DNA of 64,000 nucleotides from Chrysomallon squamiferum (taxonomy: Eukaryota; Mollusca; Gastropoda; Neomphalida; Peltospiridae). The stretch spans positions 13,650,759 through 13,714,758 of the forward strand of contig CM022678.1 of assembly GCA_012295275.1 (NCBI GenBank). The letters run 5' to 3'. A program made the translations under genes and the position numbers. A model generated the notes under the pieces. It ran no database searches, had not been told where the DNA came from, and worked only from the letters and a program-made list of their open reading frames with translations. This document shows positions 55,501-64,000 of this stretch, piece by piece. Numbering within the stretch: the stretch's first letter is position 1; every line of letters begins with the position of its first letter.

Positions 55501-56062
55501 GTATGTTTTCAGCTCATTGTTTCCTCACATCTGTTATTTAAAGCAAACAAATATATCAGTATTAATCAATACTTAAAACATGTTTAGATTGACTCTTCTG
55601 TCCCTGCAGAATCTATCTTCTCATAGTTCCCACTTGCCTTTTTCCTCAACTATGCACACCTTGTTTATCAAAAGCCATGTTTTATTTCTGATCTATGGGA
55701 AGGTATACATAAAAAAGCTGGTTTTCGGTAGTAGCAGTCAGTGAGTGGCTGTGTGTATGTATGGGTGTGTGTGTGTGTGTGTTCAGTAAAAATGCATGAA
55801 TATTCTGTTCTAATTGTGGGACTGCATATGAAAGATCTTTTGCTGCTAATCATTATGAGTGGCACAAATGGTGCATTCATAATAGTTAAAACATTATCAT
55901 ACAAAACTATTTATTCCAGTAGCTAAGTATATGATTCTATTCCATTGTGTTCTGCATAATTTGTAACTGGCTTGACTGTCAGGTATAGTGTGTAATAATA
56001 TAGTTATCTAGTCAAACACAATTCATCATTACAACATAAAAGAACGTCTTGCTCAGATGGTT

Positions 56063-56113
<51 letters not shown>

Positions 56114-57489
56114 AATGTATGATGTTTCTTAGTAATGTTGACACATTATGCCTCTCCCCATGATGACAATTTACCATTAAGCTGCACTCATTCCTTACTT
56201 CTAATGACATCTTAAGGCTTTCTTTTCAAGACTTTTTCTTTCATTCTCTCTGAAGCTAAATAATGATTATCAGATTCAACTTGCAGCTTGGATGTACTTT
56301 ATCTCTGTCAGTTTAATTACAGATCACACAAAGCTAAATTGTGAAAAAAATTAAATAACCCAATATGCAAGTCATGGTCACAGTGGCAATTGGCAAGATG
56401 AAAATATTATCAGTTCATTGAATGTCAGTTAGAAAAGGAAAAAAGTAATCATTTACATCATACGGCAGAACATCAGATTGTTTTTTTTTGTTTTTTTTTC
56501 TAATTGCAATACAGTTTAATAAAATAACAATACTTGATTTGCAAGTTGCCATTATATATCAAATGTTGTTCTTAAACGCATTATTCATTTATTTATTTCT
56601 TTCCTTATTTTTATTGATCTTTCTATGTTTATGTATCACAAGTATTGTTTCTGTTTTTGTTTAAATGTTGTTCAGTTTTATTATTTACTATTATTGTTAT
56701 TTTGAATACTTCTGAAAATTTATTTGTCTAGATATACAATAATTTCTGCCTATGTTTGTTTTGTTTTTTTCTAACTGCCATTTTTATTGTAATTAATAGA
56801 AATATTATTATTTCAGGTTAATTTATTTATATTTTCAGTTTACTTTATTTATTAGTTGTGTTATCTTTCATTTATTTCTGTGTTATAAGCAATATCCCAG
56901 TATTTCATTCATCTATTTCTGCACTTTTTCTTCATGTTCATTTTTCTTTTTTCTTTATTTTGCTATATAATGAGAGGAAATAACCAAAAAATCAATATCA
57001 TATCATACTGCTAAAGATGAATAATGCTTGGAACCATTCTTTGCTGCTGAATATTATTATAGTGCAGAAACAAAAATATATATATTTTAGTTGTTTTTTT
57101 CTGTGCAGAGGAAAATGCATAACACATTCTTTAATAAAGTTGTGGGGTGGAAAATAGTTCAATAGGTAAAAATAAAATTTCAGATCTTTCCATCTGTATT
57201 TGTCAGTACCTTTTCGCAGCATGTAACTACACATATTCCATAATAATACGATTATTTTATCACAGGTATGCAACATGACATAAATAATAGATATTTTAAT
57301 TCAAATAAATCAAACATTACATTCAAAATTATGTTATTTTATAATTTAATATCTTAGTATGAAATAGTTTTAAATACTGACATTTCTTAAAATAATGCAA
57401 TAATCAAAACGAATGCAGTATTACGAAGTTATATTGTAAAGAATAAACTGGAACACCATGGAATATGGGGATATATGTTCGTGTGTTAG

Positions 57490-57540
<51 letters not shown>

Positions 57541-60500
57541 ACAAGTTTGTAATACATATGTCTCTTACACCCATCCATGTAAGGCAGTAAACTATAACAG
57601 TATCTGTTGTTTCCGGATAACAGACAGCTTGAAAAGCAGCAGCTACAGATCAGCTGATTTTTCAGATATGGAGCAGTGAGAACATTTTTATTCTGTAAGT
57701 GCTTCAATCAATACCTTGCTTTGTGCTAGGTCAGTCTTTGTTTATAAATATTGATGGTAAAGGATATGTAATTATCCTAAGTCAACAAAGCTTGAAACAA
57801 TCATTAAACAAAATACATTATATAAAAATATCTAGTGTTTCCAGATTCAGATAATAATAATGAATAAGAGAATTATCATTTTGTGACCTGTGCACACATA
57901 CAGAAATTTATATTTAGACAAATACATATATACATACGCACACACCCCTATATGTAACACATAAATTACACCACAACGAAATGAATATATTGAAAATTAA
58001 GGAAGTAATAGTATTTTCAAATCCGGTAATAGGTGCTTATTTTCATCCAATTAAACACTATTTAAGACAATTGAGGTTTGTGATCAAAACCTTTTTCCTA
58101 GGTAAAAAACAAACAATGAAAAAAGAAAAAACCCACAAAACAAATTACGATATGAAAAGGAATGTAAAATCTGGTTGAATGACCTGTAAATATTAAATCA
58201 ACAAAGAATACAATAGCATCTGCTTGTTTGATTTGTAAACAGGCAGTTATTTTTATTTTAAAATCCCAGTACATCCAAGAATCAAGAAACATTAATGACA
58301 AAAAACACCACTATAATATTATGGACATCTTTTTTTATCATTCTTATTAAGATATAAATAATTTAAGAAGAATAAGTCCACATAATCCTTCCTCAAATGT
58401 AAGTCATTAAGCAGAAGGTTTTTGGTGATCCAATGCAGAATTGACCATGTTTCAAACAGTCAAGATAAAAATTGTCTTACTTGACATTGCTTGATAGAAT
58501 TTCAAAGACAATAAGATAAAAAAAGAACTATTTGATATGTCTATACATTTTCCTTTCATGTAACATTTTCAACTTAAGTAATCACAGCATGTTGACCATT
58601 TGTATTTAAAAAAAAAAAATTCAGCTTAGGTCCAGAAAAACTCAACCGAATTCAAATATTAAAAAAGAATGCTTATGGATTTTCCATCTATGTTTTTTCA
58701 TGCTGGAATCCCTGAGAAATAACATAACATAAACCAATGAATAGCAAGAAAACTGCCCATCATCAAGTGAGATATGGATGAAGTGGAACAGCCAATTAGT
58801 GCAAAATGACCACTGTGCATGGCAATTATCTGCACATACCTAATATATTCAGGTAGCTATTTGTTAAGCAAGATACTAGAACACTGAATCTCCAGTATAC
58901 AAATATTCTAGATAATAATTTTTAATTGATACATCAAGGATGACTGATCCAATAAACTAACAAGTTATAAACCTCTACTAAATATGTACTGTAAATATTA
59001 GTGATTCAGCATTCTCCTAACAATCTGTTTTAAATACACAGAAGATATCTAAAGATACTATTTCCTAAACTTCCCTTTGCTAACAACATTTGTAGAATGG
59101 GGTTAAGAACAGACTGAGTTGAGCAGCAGACACACAGTAAAACTATTAGTAATCTCTACATTATCAAGCCAAGAAAAATACCACTCGTTATTGTGCAGGA
59201 CAAAAATAATCAATACCAGCTTTCATTGATGAAAGAACATTAACGCTCAGCCAAGTAGAAATAAACGTACTTTATTGGGTCAGTATCGCTTCTTATCTGG
59301 GAAACAAACAGAGGAATGAGCCACAGAATGAAACAGATTCATCCATTGGTGAAATCAATTCTAGTCTATTCTAAAATTTAGAAAACTATTTTATATGGCA
59401 ACAGTATGGATATTATTATAAATGATAAAAGTGCTATTAGGACATCTCCTTTTTTATTACCTTTAGAAACTAATGGAACGTAGAAATAAAACATGAGTAT
59501 TGATTAATAAAAGCAAATATACTACTGTTATATTAAACAGATTATCTGACTGTTCCATAAATTGTTATTATTTAGAAACAGGTGTGTGGACAAATACGCT
59601 TCATTTGTTTTGTATGTAAGCTGAGAACACAATATTTATACAGCACACAGGTGACCAGTTAGTTCATTATGAAGAACAAAACTGTTTAATTTAAAAAAAA
59701 AAAAAAATAATTATTATTATAATAACTTTTATTTCCTTTTTATTTTTTCTACCTTTTTCCTTTCTTTATTTAGTTTTTTATTTTAGAGATATGGATGATG
59801 AAAATGATATAAACAATCTTTTTTATTTGTATGATGACATGAATATCATTTAAATTTTTTATATGACTGTTACTGTAGATAATAAAAAGTGAGGGAAACA
59901 AGGAAACAGAAATTAAGACACAGAAACTGAGAGAAACAGAAATAGAAAGTGATGAAAGATTAAGAATAACTGATAGGAAAGAGAAAATGTGGGGATGAGA
60001 ATCAATGATACAAACGTTTTAAGATTACAAAATGCATTGATAACAAATCTATATTATCATTCTAATTGCTAAAAAATCAGTCAAGTAATTTTGGTTTGTG
60101 ATACAGAGATTTCTTTTTCTTTCTTATTCTCTTTCTCACTCACTGACATTCTCCATCTTTCATTCTTTTGATCTTTCATTCATTCTTTCAAATGTAGCAT
60201 ATTTAGTATATGTATCAAAACTAAGGAAAAGCAGAGGGGATGGTCTGAATTTTAATGTCTCAAAACTTTTTGGAAGGACAAAGTTAGGAACTAAATGGGG
60301 TAATGTTCAAGCAGGTTTATGGAATGACTAAATGAAAATATAAAACTTCAAAAATTTCAAAACTTATTATTCTTTGTTTTATTATCATTCTTTATTTTTT
60401 TAAACATTTATTAGATATGAATAAATGAAAATAGACATGTGTAGAATTAATAAAGTATTAACATAGACGTATTATAATTATTTGAAACAAAAATCCTACC

Positions 60501-60710
60501 TTGTTGGCTCGTAAGGCCACCCGACCACCACACCTAGCACATGACTTGAGGTTGCAGTAGTGACAACTGTGGCCAACACCGTCTGCAAATTTAGTTTTGT
60601 GACATATCTGACAGACAGCACCCTCATCCTGAATATTTGGTACTTTCCGTGTTTCTTCAGTAAGTTTTTTAACAGACTGCTGGTAATTTTCAAACTCATC
60701 TTGCATTTGT
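25224..60710 (-). CDS. RIMS: RIM (regulating synaptic membrane exocytosis protein), N-terminus not found
   Basis: Twenty-four core exons on the minus strand: 60500-60710, 48088-48746, 46577-47340, 43096-43292, 40153-40267, 39715-39822, 39255-39378, 38941-38996, 38633-38823, 38204-38334, 32756-32921, 32451-32558, 32186-32309, 31521-31646, 30158-30344, 29717-29850, 29121-29259, 28451-28587, 27998-28127, 27446-27675, 27008-27140, 26344-26561, 25952-26091 and 25224-25442 (TAG). All phases join, leaving one open frame of about 1,581 residues. Domain order is zinc finger, PDZ, C2A, RIM-BP-binding proline motif, C2B, which defines alpha-RIM. RIM is the active-zone scaffold that binds Rab3, Munc13, RIM-BP and calcium channels to dock and prime synaptic vesicles. 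The leading helix of the Rab3-binding region is absent and presumably lies right of 64000. At least five more intronic segments look like regulated exons and are listed separately. Confidence 0.95.
25691..25950. repeat. 32-bp minisatellite, about nine copies, running into a RIM splice donor
   Basis: The core GATAAC recurs at 25697, 25729, 25758 (as CATAAC), 25789, 25821, 25853, 25885 and 25916, with a last diverged GATACC at 25947: spacing 29-32 bp. The unit reads AAGAAAGATAACTTTGCTAT then AACAAAGTGTTT. The array ends exactly where the C2B exon 25952-26091 has its donor (minus-strand GTATCTTC). Confidence 0.9.
26853..26890. repeat. (GT)n microsatellite in a RIM intron
   Basis: A dinucleotide run in the intron between exons 26344-26561 and 27008-27140. 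Confidence 0.95.
27008..32309 (-). CDS. RIMS: RIM C2A-C2B linker exons with RIM-BP-type proline motif
   Basis: Nine short exons: 32186-32309, 31521-31646, 30158-30344, 29717-29850, 29121-29259, 28451-28587, 27998-28127, 27446-27675 and 27008-27140. Recognisable RIM blocks are SDSDMSELDFDDGIGVIT, the proline motif KKRQLPAIP (fits RxLPxxP, the SH3 target of RIM-binding protein), LEERARLMKMKM, STISVRSTQSERP, EFTQKM, and GRKRRPSLGHKMASFVGLNRR followed by KKKTSFQRSEEVG and SKQASKDSTDGSVGSIS. The intervening parts are Arg/Ser/Asp-rich and look disordered with many basic-Ser sites. In vertebrates this linker is heavily spliced; several exons here (for example 28451-28587 and 27998-28127) begin and end in different phases, so skipping would need to be coordinated. 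Confidence 0.93.
32451..38334 (-). CDS. RIMS: RIM C2A domain exons
   Basis: Three core exons (38204-38334, 32756-32921, 32451-32558) encode VKLWYDVQSYELIVTVINAI, then RNPYCKLYLLPDR, SEKSKRRTKTIANTIEPTWN QTFIYY, RLLEITVWDYDR and DFLGEVLIDLTTANLNDEPY WYQLGLHDDASLPLP. These are the standard RIM C2A strands. The usual calcium-ligand aspartates of the first loop are not evident (the loop reads DLPLTDSGKFRNP), as in vertebrate RIM. The first intron inside the domain is 5.3 kb. It holds a minisatellite and a candidate cassette exon between the PDR and SEKSK segments. Confidence 0.95.
34567..36015. repeat. 45-bp minisatellite, about 32 copies, in the RIM C2A intron
   Basis: The unit begins ACAGATGACGAGTTCAGTAT and continues TACAGTCTGTTGTGTTGTAC then ATGTC. 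Length variants of 43 (ATTAGTCTG) and 47 (ATTATACAGTCTG) occur. Copies left of about 35408 mostly read GTACATGTC and those to the right mostly GTGCATGTC, showing block amplification of two subtypes. Because 45 is divisible by three, long ORFs appear in both strands; they are repeat artefacts, not genes. Confidence 0.97.
37225..37338 (-). CDS. RIMS: Candidate 38-codon cassette exon inside RIM C2A
   Basis: The minus-strand segment has an acceptor (GTTCTTCAG) and donor (GTTAGTG), is 114 nt long (38 codons), and starts and ends in phase 2. That is exactly the phase of the junction between exons 38204-38334 and 32756-32921. It reads DLQNHRKGVNYVNYTRQSAI then GSYLPGAGCSQHMLANH with no stop, while both other frames differ or stop. 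Inclusion would insert 38 residues between LLPDR and EKSKRRTKT of C2A. No homologue is recognised; the call rests on splice sites, frame and phase. Confidence 0.65.
38633..38996 (-). CDS. RIMS: RIM PDZ-C2A linker exons
   Basis: Two exons. 38941-38996 (56 nt) reads TGEVPPGVQTTFIGSHAR. 38633-38823 reads YGLRDALPARDRERGERSRE, then a Pro/Ser-rich segment SVTVTSPGSPTSPGVRSRPH and TPQITGKLQ, leading straight into the C2A start VKLWYDV. This is comparable to the vertebrate RIM segment with SPTSPG-like and GQL motifs just before C2A. Confidence 0.9.
39255..40267 (-). CDS. RIMS: RIM PDZ domain exons
   Basis: Three exons (40153-40267, 39715-39822, 39255-39378) encode HPVTWQLSANGSKWIGHMIL, then SSAILGLKVIGGKLSEKGKL, GAFIAKVKKGSIADTVGHLR, PGDEVVEWNGRSLQGATYEE and VYEIILESKQEPQVELIVHR. 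This is the canonical RIM PDZ, which in other animals binds calcium-channel and ELKS C-termini. The carboxylate-binding loop is KLGAF. Confidence 0.97.
39496..39689. repeat. 80-bp tandem duplication carrying two (TC)n runs plus (CA)n
   Basis: The block AAATATGTTTAGGTAAAGAA TCTCTATCTCA followed by a TC run occurs at 39496-39576 and again from 39576. It ends in a CA run to 39689, only 26 bases from the PDZ exon donor at 39714. The duplication of unique plus repeat sequence together suggests slippage or unequal exchange. Confidence 0.93.
40268..43095. other. RIM intron before the PDZ exons
   Basis: AT-rich intron with poly-A (about 40290-40318), (CT)n at 40740-40796, (CA)n at about 40927-40949 and (TA)n at about 40990-41013, and A/T-rich low-complexity stretches. 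One candidate exon (41730-41789) is listed separately; nothing else coding is seen. Confidence 0.7.
41730..41789 (-). CDS. RIMS: Candidate 20-codon optional exon just before the RIM PDZ
   Basis: A minus-strand acceptor (poly-T then TTTTAAG) at 41790 and donor GTATGT at 41729 bound 60 nt in phase 0. Both flanking core exons (43096-43292 ends, 40153-40267 begins) are phase 0 at this junction. It reads KPPTQRRYSLPSSSLINLDC without a stop. The RRYSLP stretch resembles a basophilic kinase or 14-3-3 site. No known homologue is recalled, so this is a splice-based prediction. Confidence 0.45.
43096..43292 (-). CDS. RIMS: RIM pre-PDZ exon (EPQIKDSGIDT type)
   Basis: It reads EIESFSDASSLRSSQRSKHA then KMLQFSRGGSLDEENGGWAE, PQIKDSGIDTGLSSSSQTLN and EDHLK. 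The WSEPQIKDSGVDTCSSTTLN EE segment of vertebrate RIM2 occupies the same place, directly before HPVTWQ. The exon enters in phase 1 from 46577-47340 and leaves in phase 0. Acceptor CTTTCTAG; donor GTACCT. Confidence 0.92.
44382..44455 (-). CDS. RIMS: Candidate alternative RIM pre-PDZ exon, mutually exclusive by phase
   Basis: The minus-strand acceptor CTATCACAG and strong donor GTGAGT enclose 74 nt that enter in phase 1 and leave in phase 0. It reads EYEVNDEQWKKDEILAAKIK KFLS; the other two frames have stops. It can follow exon 46577-47340 (SVSEKG) and join directly to the PDZ exon 40153-40267 (HPVTWQ). If it were joined to 43096-43292, that exon would shift frame and hit TAG within three codons. 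It therefore behaves as an alternative to 43096-43292. Vertebrate RIM1 and RIM2 also differ at exactly this point. Confidence 0.7.
45118..45195. repeat. (AAT)n/(AATA)n microsatellite in a RIM intron
   Basis: AAT repeats from about 45118 pass into AAAT repeats to about 45195, in the intron between 44455 and 46045. Confidence 0.95.
46045..46068 (-). CDS. RIMS: Candidate 24-nt RIM microexon
   Basis: The minus-strand acceptor TTGTGTTTAG and donor GTAAGA bound 24 nt in phase 1-1, matching the phase at which exon 46577-47340 ends. Included, it would add VNHRARE plus a split Trp codon after SVSEKG. It is compatible with either downstream pre-PDZ exon. Neuronal microexons of this size are common in synaptic genes, but at this length chance matches are also common. 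Confidence 0.45.
46481..46553. repeat. (GT)n microsatellite, 73 bp, 22 bases from a RIM donor
   Basis: A pure TG run on the plus strand (CA on the gene's sense strand) just downstream of the donor of exon 46577-47340. Intronic CA repeats next to a donor can bind hnRNP L and affect splicing; here that is inference only. Confidence 0.96.
46577..47340 (-). CDS. RIMS: RIM linker exon with HLDPSSA / MLRNDSLSSD block
   Basis: A 764-nt exon. Its first two thirds are Arg/Asp/Glu/His-rich (for example RDSSQPAHDRRHERLDDRET) and disordered. The end carries the conserved RIM signature HLDPSSA, KKLESMLRNDSLSSDPSDCV, RPPPPKPHRHKRGKK, a Ser/Asp acidic patch, STPECSSCEEQEIESESVSE and KG. This block is shared with vertebrate RIM1/2 upstream of the PDZ. 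It leaves in phase 1, the entry phase of three different downstream exons. Confidence 0.95.
48088..48746 (-). CDS. RIMS: RIM exon with last zinc-finger cysteines and basic linker
   Basis: It begins IIWACNLCRKKQELLAKTGA WYHGG, supplying the fourth CxxC pair of the RIM zinc finger (vertebrate WVCNLCRKQQEILTKSGAWF). The rest is a Ser/Arg/Glu-rich linker with a KRQYSMSDAM segment and many basic-Ser motifs, ending ESRERHR. Enters in phase 0 and leaves in phase 2. Confidence 0.96.
50531..50578 (-). CDS. RIMS: Candidate 16-codon cassette exon inside the RIM zinc finger
   Basis: The minus-strand acceptor ATTCTTCTTTTCAG and donor GTCAGT bound 48 nt in phase 0, the phase of the flanking core exons (60500-60710 ends ANK; 48088-48746 begins IIWAC). 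It reads PGLFPVGAPGSVPEQK and is strikingly GC-rich for this region. Inclusion gives RANK-PGLFPVGAPGSVPEQK-IIWACNLC, lengthening the spacer before the last CxxC. Vertebrate RIM1 has a few extra residues at the same junction (as in NNEDKVVMWVC, from memory), which supports variability here. Confidence 0.65.
52212..52885. mobile_element. Tc1/mariner-type (pogo-like) MITE, 674 bp
   Basis: The left end CAGTGGTACCTTGACTTATG and the complement of the right end CAGTGGTACTTTGAGTTATG match at all but 2 of 20 bases (3 mismatches in 25). TA flanks both ends (52210-52211 and 52886-52887), the target of Tc1/mariner elements. Internal subterminal segments repeat CTCGTAATTCAAA-like and CTCATAATTTGGA-like motifs. 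No transposase motif is seen, so it is non-autonomous. It sits in the long RIM intron. Confidence 0.85.
56069..56109. repeat. (CA)n microsatellite in the long RIM intron
   Basis: A dinucleotide CA run. A second dinucleotide run, (GT)n, lies at 57494-57535 in the same intron. Confidence 0.95.
60500..60710 (-). CDS. RIMS: RIM Rab-binding helix and zinc-finger exon
   Basis: It reads QMQDEFENYQQSVKKLTEET RKVPN (matches the amphipathic helix HQQFESYKEQVRKIGEEARR before the finger), then the CxxC series CQIC, CHYC, CARC in VCQICHKTKFADGVGHSCHY CNLKSCARCGGRVALRANK. The fourth pair is supplied by exon 48088-48746. In the family this FYVE-like finger binds the Munc13 C2A domain. The exon enters in phase 2, so at least one more coding exon lies upstream, carrying the LTEEER...-type Rab3-binding start. 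Confidence 0.96.
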
Positions 60711-63700
60711 CTGAAATTAATAAATACCATGAGTCATCTTTATATTGGCATTATTACTGCAGCTACTAAAACTACTGTTACAACCACCTTTACTGCCATT
60801 AATACTACCATTGCTATAATTAATACTAATACTACTATTACTGCTACTAATAATGATAATTATAAATGTAACAAATTAACAAAAACAATAATTCATTCAA
60901 ACAACAGTAATTATCATAATAATAAAATATTAATAGTAAATTTCATAAAATCAAAATTAAAAAAAAAAACAATAATAAAATAAAAAGATTTATATTAACA
61001 GTAATATAATCCAAAAAACCATAAAAAAAAACAACAAGGTAATAACACTGAAAAAATACACATTTGGTATATTTGTTGAGTGCATTCATGTGCTCTTTAT
61101 GACCACATTTGTATTTTTTCTTTTGCTTATGAACAACAAATTTCACATTACTCACACATTCACTGTGAAAGCCAAGATTTATAGTAATTAATTTCTATTA
61201 ATATTTGAAGTGAATGAATTTGGCACAAACAGCATGATTCCATAAAACACTGCTATGTAACAGCTGTCCTAATTAAGTGGACATTGAACCAGGTGTAATA
61301 AAATCACTGGAATTCAGCCAGCAGTTAAAATAAGTCTTCTTCTGAGCAGTCTACCCACTGTCCTGCACCACTTCAAGTGGGACATCAATTTGTACTGTTG
61401 TTCCAGCAGATGTAAAAATGAATATTCATTGCTTTCAGATCTTCAGTTATTTTTCAATTTCAGTTCTTTAATGTTTATATATATATATATATATATATAG
61501 TCCATTTAAAAAAGCCACAAAAATAGTTCCCATTACATTATAACGATATATCAACCTTTCTAAGCATAGTTTGTATACTTCTTTTATATTTCACCTCTTC
61601 GTTAAACATGTTTAATTTAGGTTAAAAATAAATTTCAAAATAATTTTTAAAACAGCTTCTTTTTGGAAACATGGAAATGGCCACCCTAGCTAAAATCTGA
61701 GGTTCAAAGATGATAATCTGATGTTTATTTTTTGTATATTATTAAAAATATAATAAAATAAAATATTTTTACATATCTATTTTCATTTCTGTTTCAAAAA
61801 ATGTATAAATAATAATTAAAAAGAAACCAATAAATGAAATGAAATAAATTAAATTAAAATAATGTAAGAATAATAAATAATACATAATTTGCAGTACCAG
61901 TCTCACAATTTGTTTCTTAATATTTAGTATTTAAATTAATTAATCTATAAATAAAACAAATAAATAAGCAGATTTCTTATTTTTCAAAGATAATATTATT
62001 AATTCATGTAGAGCTTATTGTAATTCCAATAATCTACATTAATTAAACATTATTTTGATTTTATTTCTCCTGAACTTCAAACCAGTGAATATTCAGGTTT
62101 GTCAAATTTTACACTATTTTTTTTCAATATAAATTATAATAAATAGCCAGTATAACTAAAGCTGATTGTACAGACCTATTTTATATATATTTATAAATGT
62201 TTGCAAAGCATACTAATAATTGTATCACCATTTTTCTTATTTCAATTTAAAGGATATATTTTTTAATATATTAAATAAACTTTGAATTTTCAAAAGAAAA
62301 TATGAGAATACAGACACAGTAAAATTCAAAACTAAATAAATATAAATACCAAATTATCAACATACTTAAAAACATTTATTCTAGACATAGTCAACCATCT
62401 GCTTGTTTTTTTCAGTTTTTCTATTTGTCACCCCTCCTACTTATACTTGTGACCTCTGTATGGTACTTGTTTTCACAGTGAACAGATTATGCACAAATTA
62501 TTCCATTACAGTGTTAATAGTTCTGGCATTTGTTCCCGGTTCAGTATTGTCTAATTTTTCATGACCCAGGCAATACTAGAATACTCCACATTGACTGCAC
62601 ACAGTCGTGCGGGTGCATATTAGGTGCTATTTAAATTTTGACATTTAAATGTGAATTTAAAAATCTAATTTGATACTTTCATTGACAAATTAAGTCTCAT
62701 TGTACATGTGATTTATCAAAATAAATATATTTGGAATAATTTACTTAAAATATAACATAGTGAGCTGTTGAGTGTATAAGTTTGAAGATTTATTCAATAT
62801 GCTCCTTAACTGTTTTTATTATTAATTAGTTTATTGACTGATTGATTTATTACTTATTATTATTATTATTATGTTAATGACATCTCACATATTCTGAAAT
62901 TACTTCTAAGCAAATACAACTATTCCATTTCATTATTTATTAAAATGATAAAAATAAAGGAATTCTTTTTTCTAATTATCTTTTTTAGAAGTATTTTTAC
63001 AGCCATAAATTTTAAGTTGATAAACCCCACTTCACAAATGGCAGTATATTTTAAAATCTGCATGTCTAGTTTCAGCAAACAGTATAATCCATTGAAGAAT
63101 GTTTTTAAATTAAGGACATCATTTAGGTATTTAAAAAATAAACACATTCATAATTATCCAGTCTACATGCAAATTATTTAACACACATCACTGGAATTCA
63201 GCCAGCATATCTTCTGCATATCTGTAAACTAGTGGTAATAGTAGTAGTAGTAGGAGTAGTAGTTTTAATAGTCATAATATGTGTGTTTATGTTCTAAGAC
63301 CTACAACTGCATGTTACTGCTTTTTCTATTAATTACTGTTATAACAAAGATTTGTGTCCATTATTTTTATAGTGTCATGTCTTTCTTTTCCTTATTAACA
63401 CAAACCTGATCTAATATTTTTATCAAAATGTAATTTTAAAGAGTAATTATAAGAGCTTTTTAATAAAAAAATAAGTCATTTTGGAAGGGATAGTTTATAT
63501 GTCTGTAATGCCATGCACTTTCAAAGTTTAAACCATAACAAGATCTTTGAGTGATCTATAAATTAACAAAGGACAATTTGAATTTCTGACAAATGGAATG
63601 ACTAACAGTAATAATTTAAACTCTTACACACAATCAAGTACAGCAACAGCTTGCAGTTTAAGAAACAATACTTGTAAAGACATTATGTCAAGAGGTTTAT

Positions 63701-64000
63701 ATAAAGGAGTATTCAATAGAAAAAGGTGAGAAGAATGGTTACTTCTATCACCCGATGGGTCACTGGATCAATTCTACTTTCATGACTTCTGCCCTGTTTC
63801 TCATTCCAATGATTTAAAAAAAAAAAAAAAAAAAAAAGTTTTAAAGAGAAAAAGACAGAGTTAAGAAAATAAAATAAAATAAAATAATGACTGATAATCG
63901 TAATGTCACCTATATGGTGGGAAGGACCACTTTAATTTGTTAAAATCGTGGTAATTGTTCCGTTATTTTATATATTTCGTACAATAAATATCATTATAAA
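60711..64000. other. RIM upstream intron, no exon recognised
   Basis: AT-rich sequence. No RIM N-terminal motif (for example an LTEEER-type helix) was found on the minus strand. The 20-mer TCACTGGAATTCAGCCAGCA occurs at about 61304-61323 and again at 63188-63207, suggesting fragments of one dispersed repeat. Poly-A at about 63817-63836. Confidence 0.6.

Larger units (their letters stand above)
48747..60499. other. 11.8-kb RIM intron splitting the zinc finger
   Basis: This large AT-rich intron lies between the third and fourth CxxC pairs of the zinc finger. It contains a candidate cassette exon (50531-50578), a Tc1/mariner-type MITE (52212-52885), (CA)n at 56069-56109, (GT)n at 57494-57535, and otherwise unremarkable sequence. 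An internal promoter for a shorter RIM form is possible but no signal for it was recognised. Confidence 0.75.

Noticed and set aside
60098-60331. Plus-strand 77-codon ORF near the RIM zinc-finger exon
   Set aside because: The first half is TC-rich low complexity and no family motif is visible; no joinable exon nearby.
63721-63805. Possible N-terminal RIM exon on the minus strand near 63.75 kb
   Set aside because: A short open stretch (RSHESRIDPVTHRVIE) exists, but the acceptor and donor are poor and it has no resemblance to the RIM N-terminus.
1-64000. CRISPR arrays, bacterial operons, tRNA or rRNA genes
   Set aside because: None seen. The tandem arrays present have no spacers, and no cloverleaf or rRNA segment was recognised by eye; a tRNAscan or Rfam search was not possible.

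Overview
This window is animal nuclear DNA. It is AT-rich, full of microsatellites, and carries spliced genes with long introns. The gene content (FAAP24, a plant-type PRPP synthetase, an ARM-TIR-SAM protein and the presynaptic protein RIM) points to an invertebrate, most likely a lophotrochozoan such as a mollusc. That assignment is inferred from the protein types and is not proven. All gene models were assembled by hand by joining exons at GT/AG sites with matching phases.

Layout: (1) 1-1300, minus: the 5' three exons of FAAP24, a FANCM partner in interstrand-crosslink repair, running off the left edge. (2) 2885-6825, minus: a complete 8-exon class II (plant-type) ribose-phosphate pyrophosphokinase of 343 aa. 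(3) 7982-12583, plus: a complete 9-exon gene for a 777-aa protein with an N-myristoylation-type start, armadillo-like repeats, a TIR domain and a C-terminal SAM domain. It is divergent from the PRPP synthetase gene. (4) 14066-16294: a decayed hAT transposon with intact ends and a perfect 8-bp target-site duplication. (5) 16303-25223: about 9 kb with no recognisable gene, whose right part must include the RIM 3' UTR. (6) 25224-60710, minus: the RIM (Rab3-interacting molecule) gene. It has 24 core exons covering the second part of the Rab-binding/zinc-finger module, PDZ, C2A, an RIM-BP-type proline motif and C2B through the stop codon. The N-terminal exon(s) lie to the right or were not recognised.

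The most interesting material is in the RIM introns. Five exon-like segments have good splice sites and phases that fit the flanking core exons: a 16-codon insert inside the zinc finger, a 24-nt microexon, an alternative to the pre-PDZ exon, a 20-codon insert just before the PDZ, and a 38-codon cassette inside C2A. The intron holding the C2A cassette also carries a minisatellite of about 32 copies of a 45-bp unit. A second, 32-bp minisatellite runs straight into a C2B splice donor. Divergent PRPP-synthetase and TIR genes suggest a possible NAD-metabolism link, but this is speculative.
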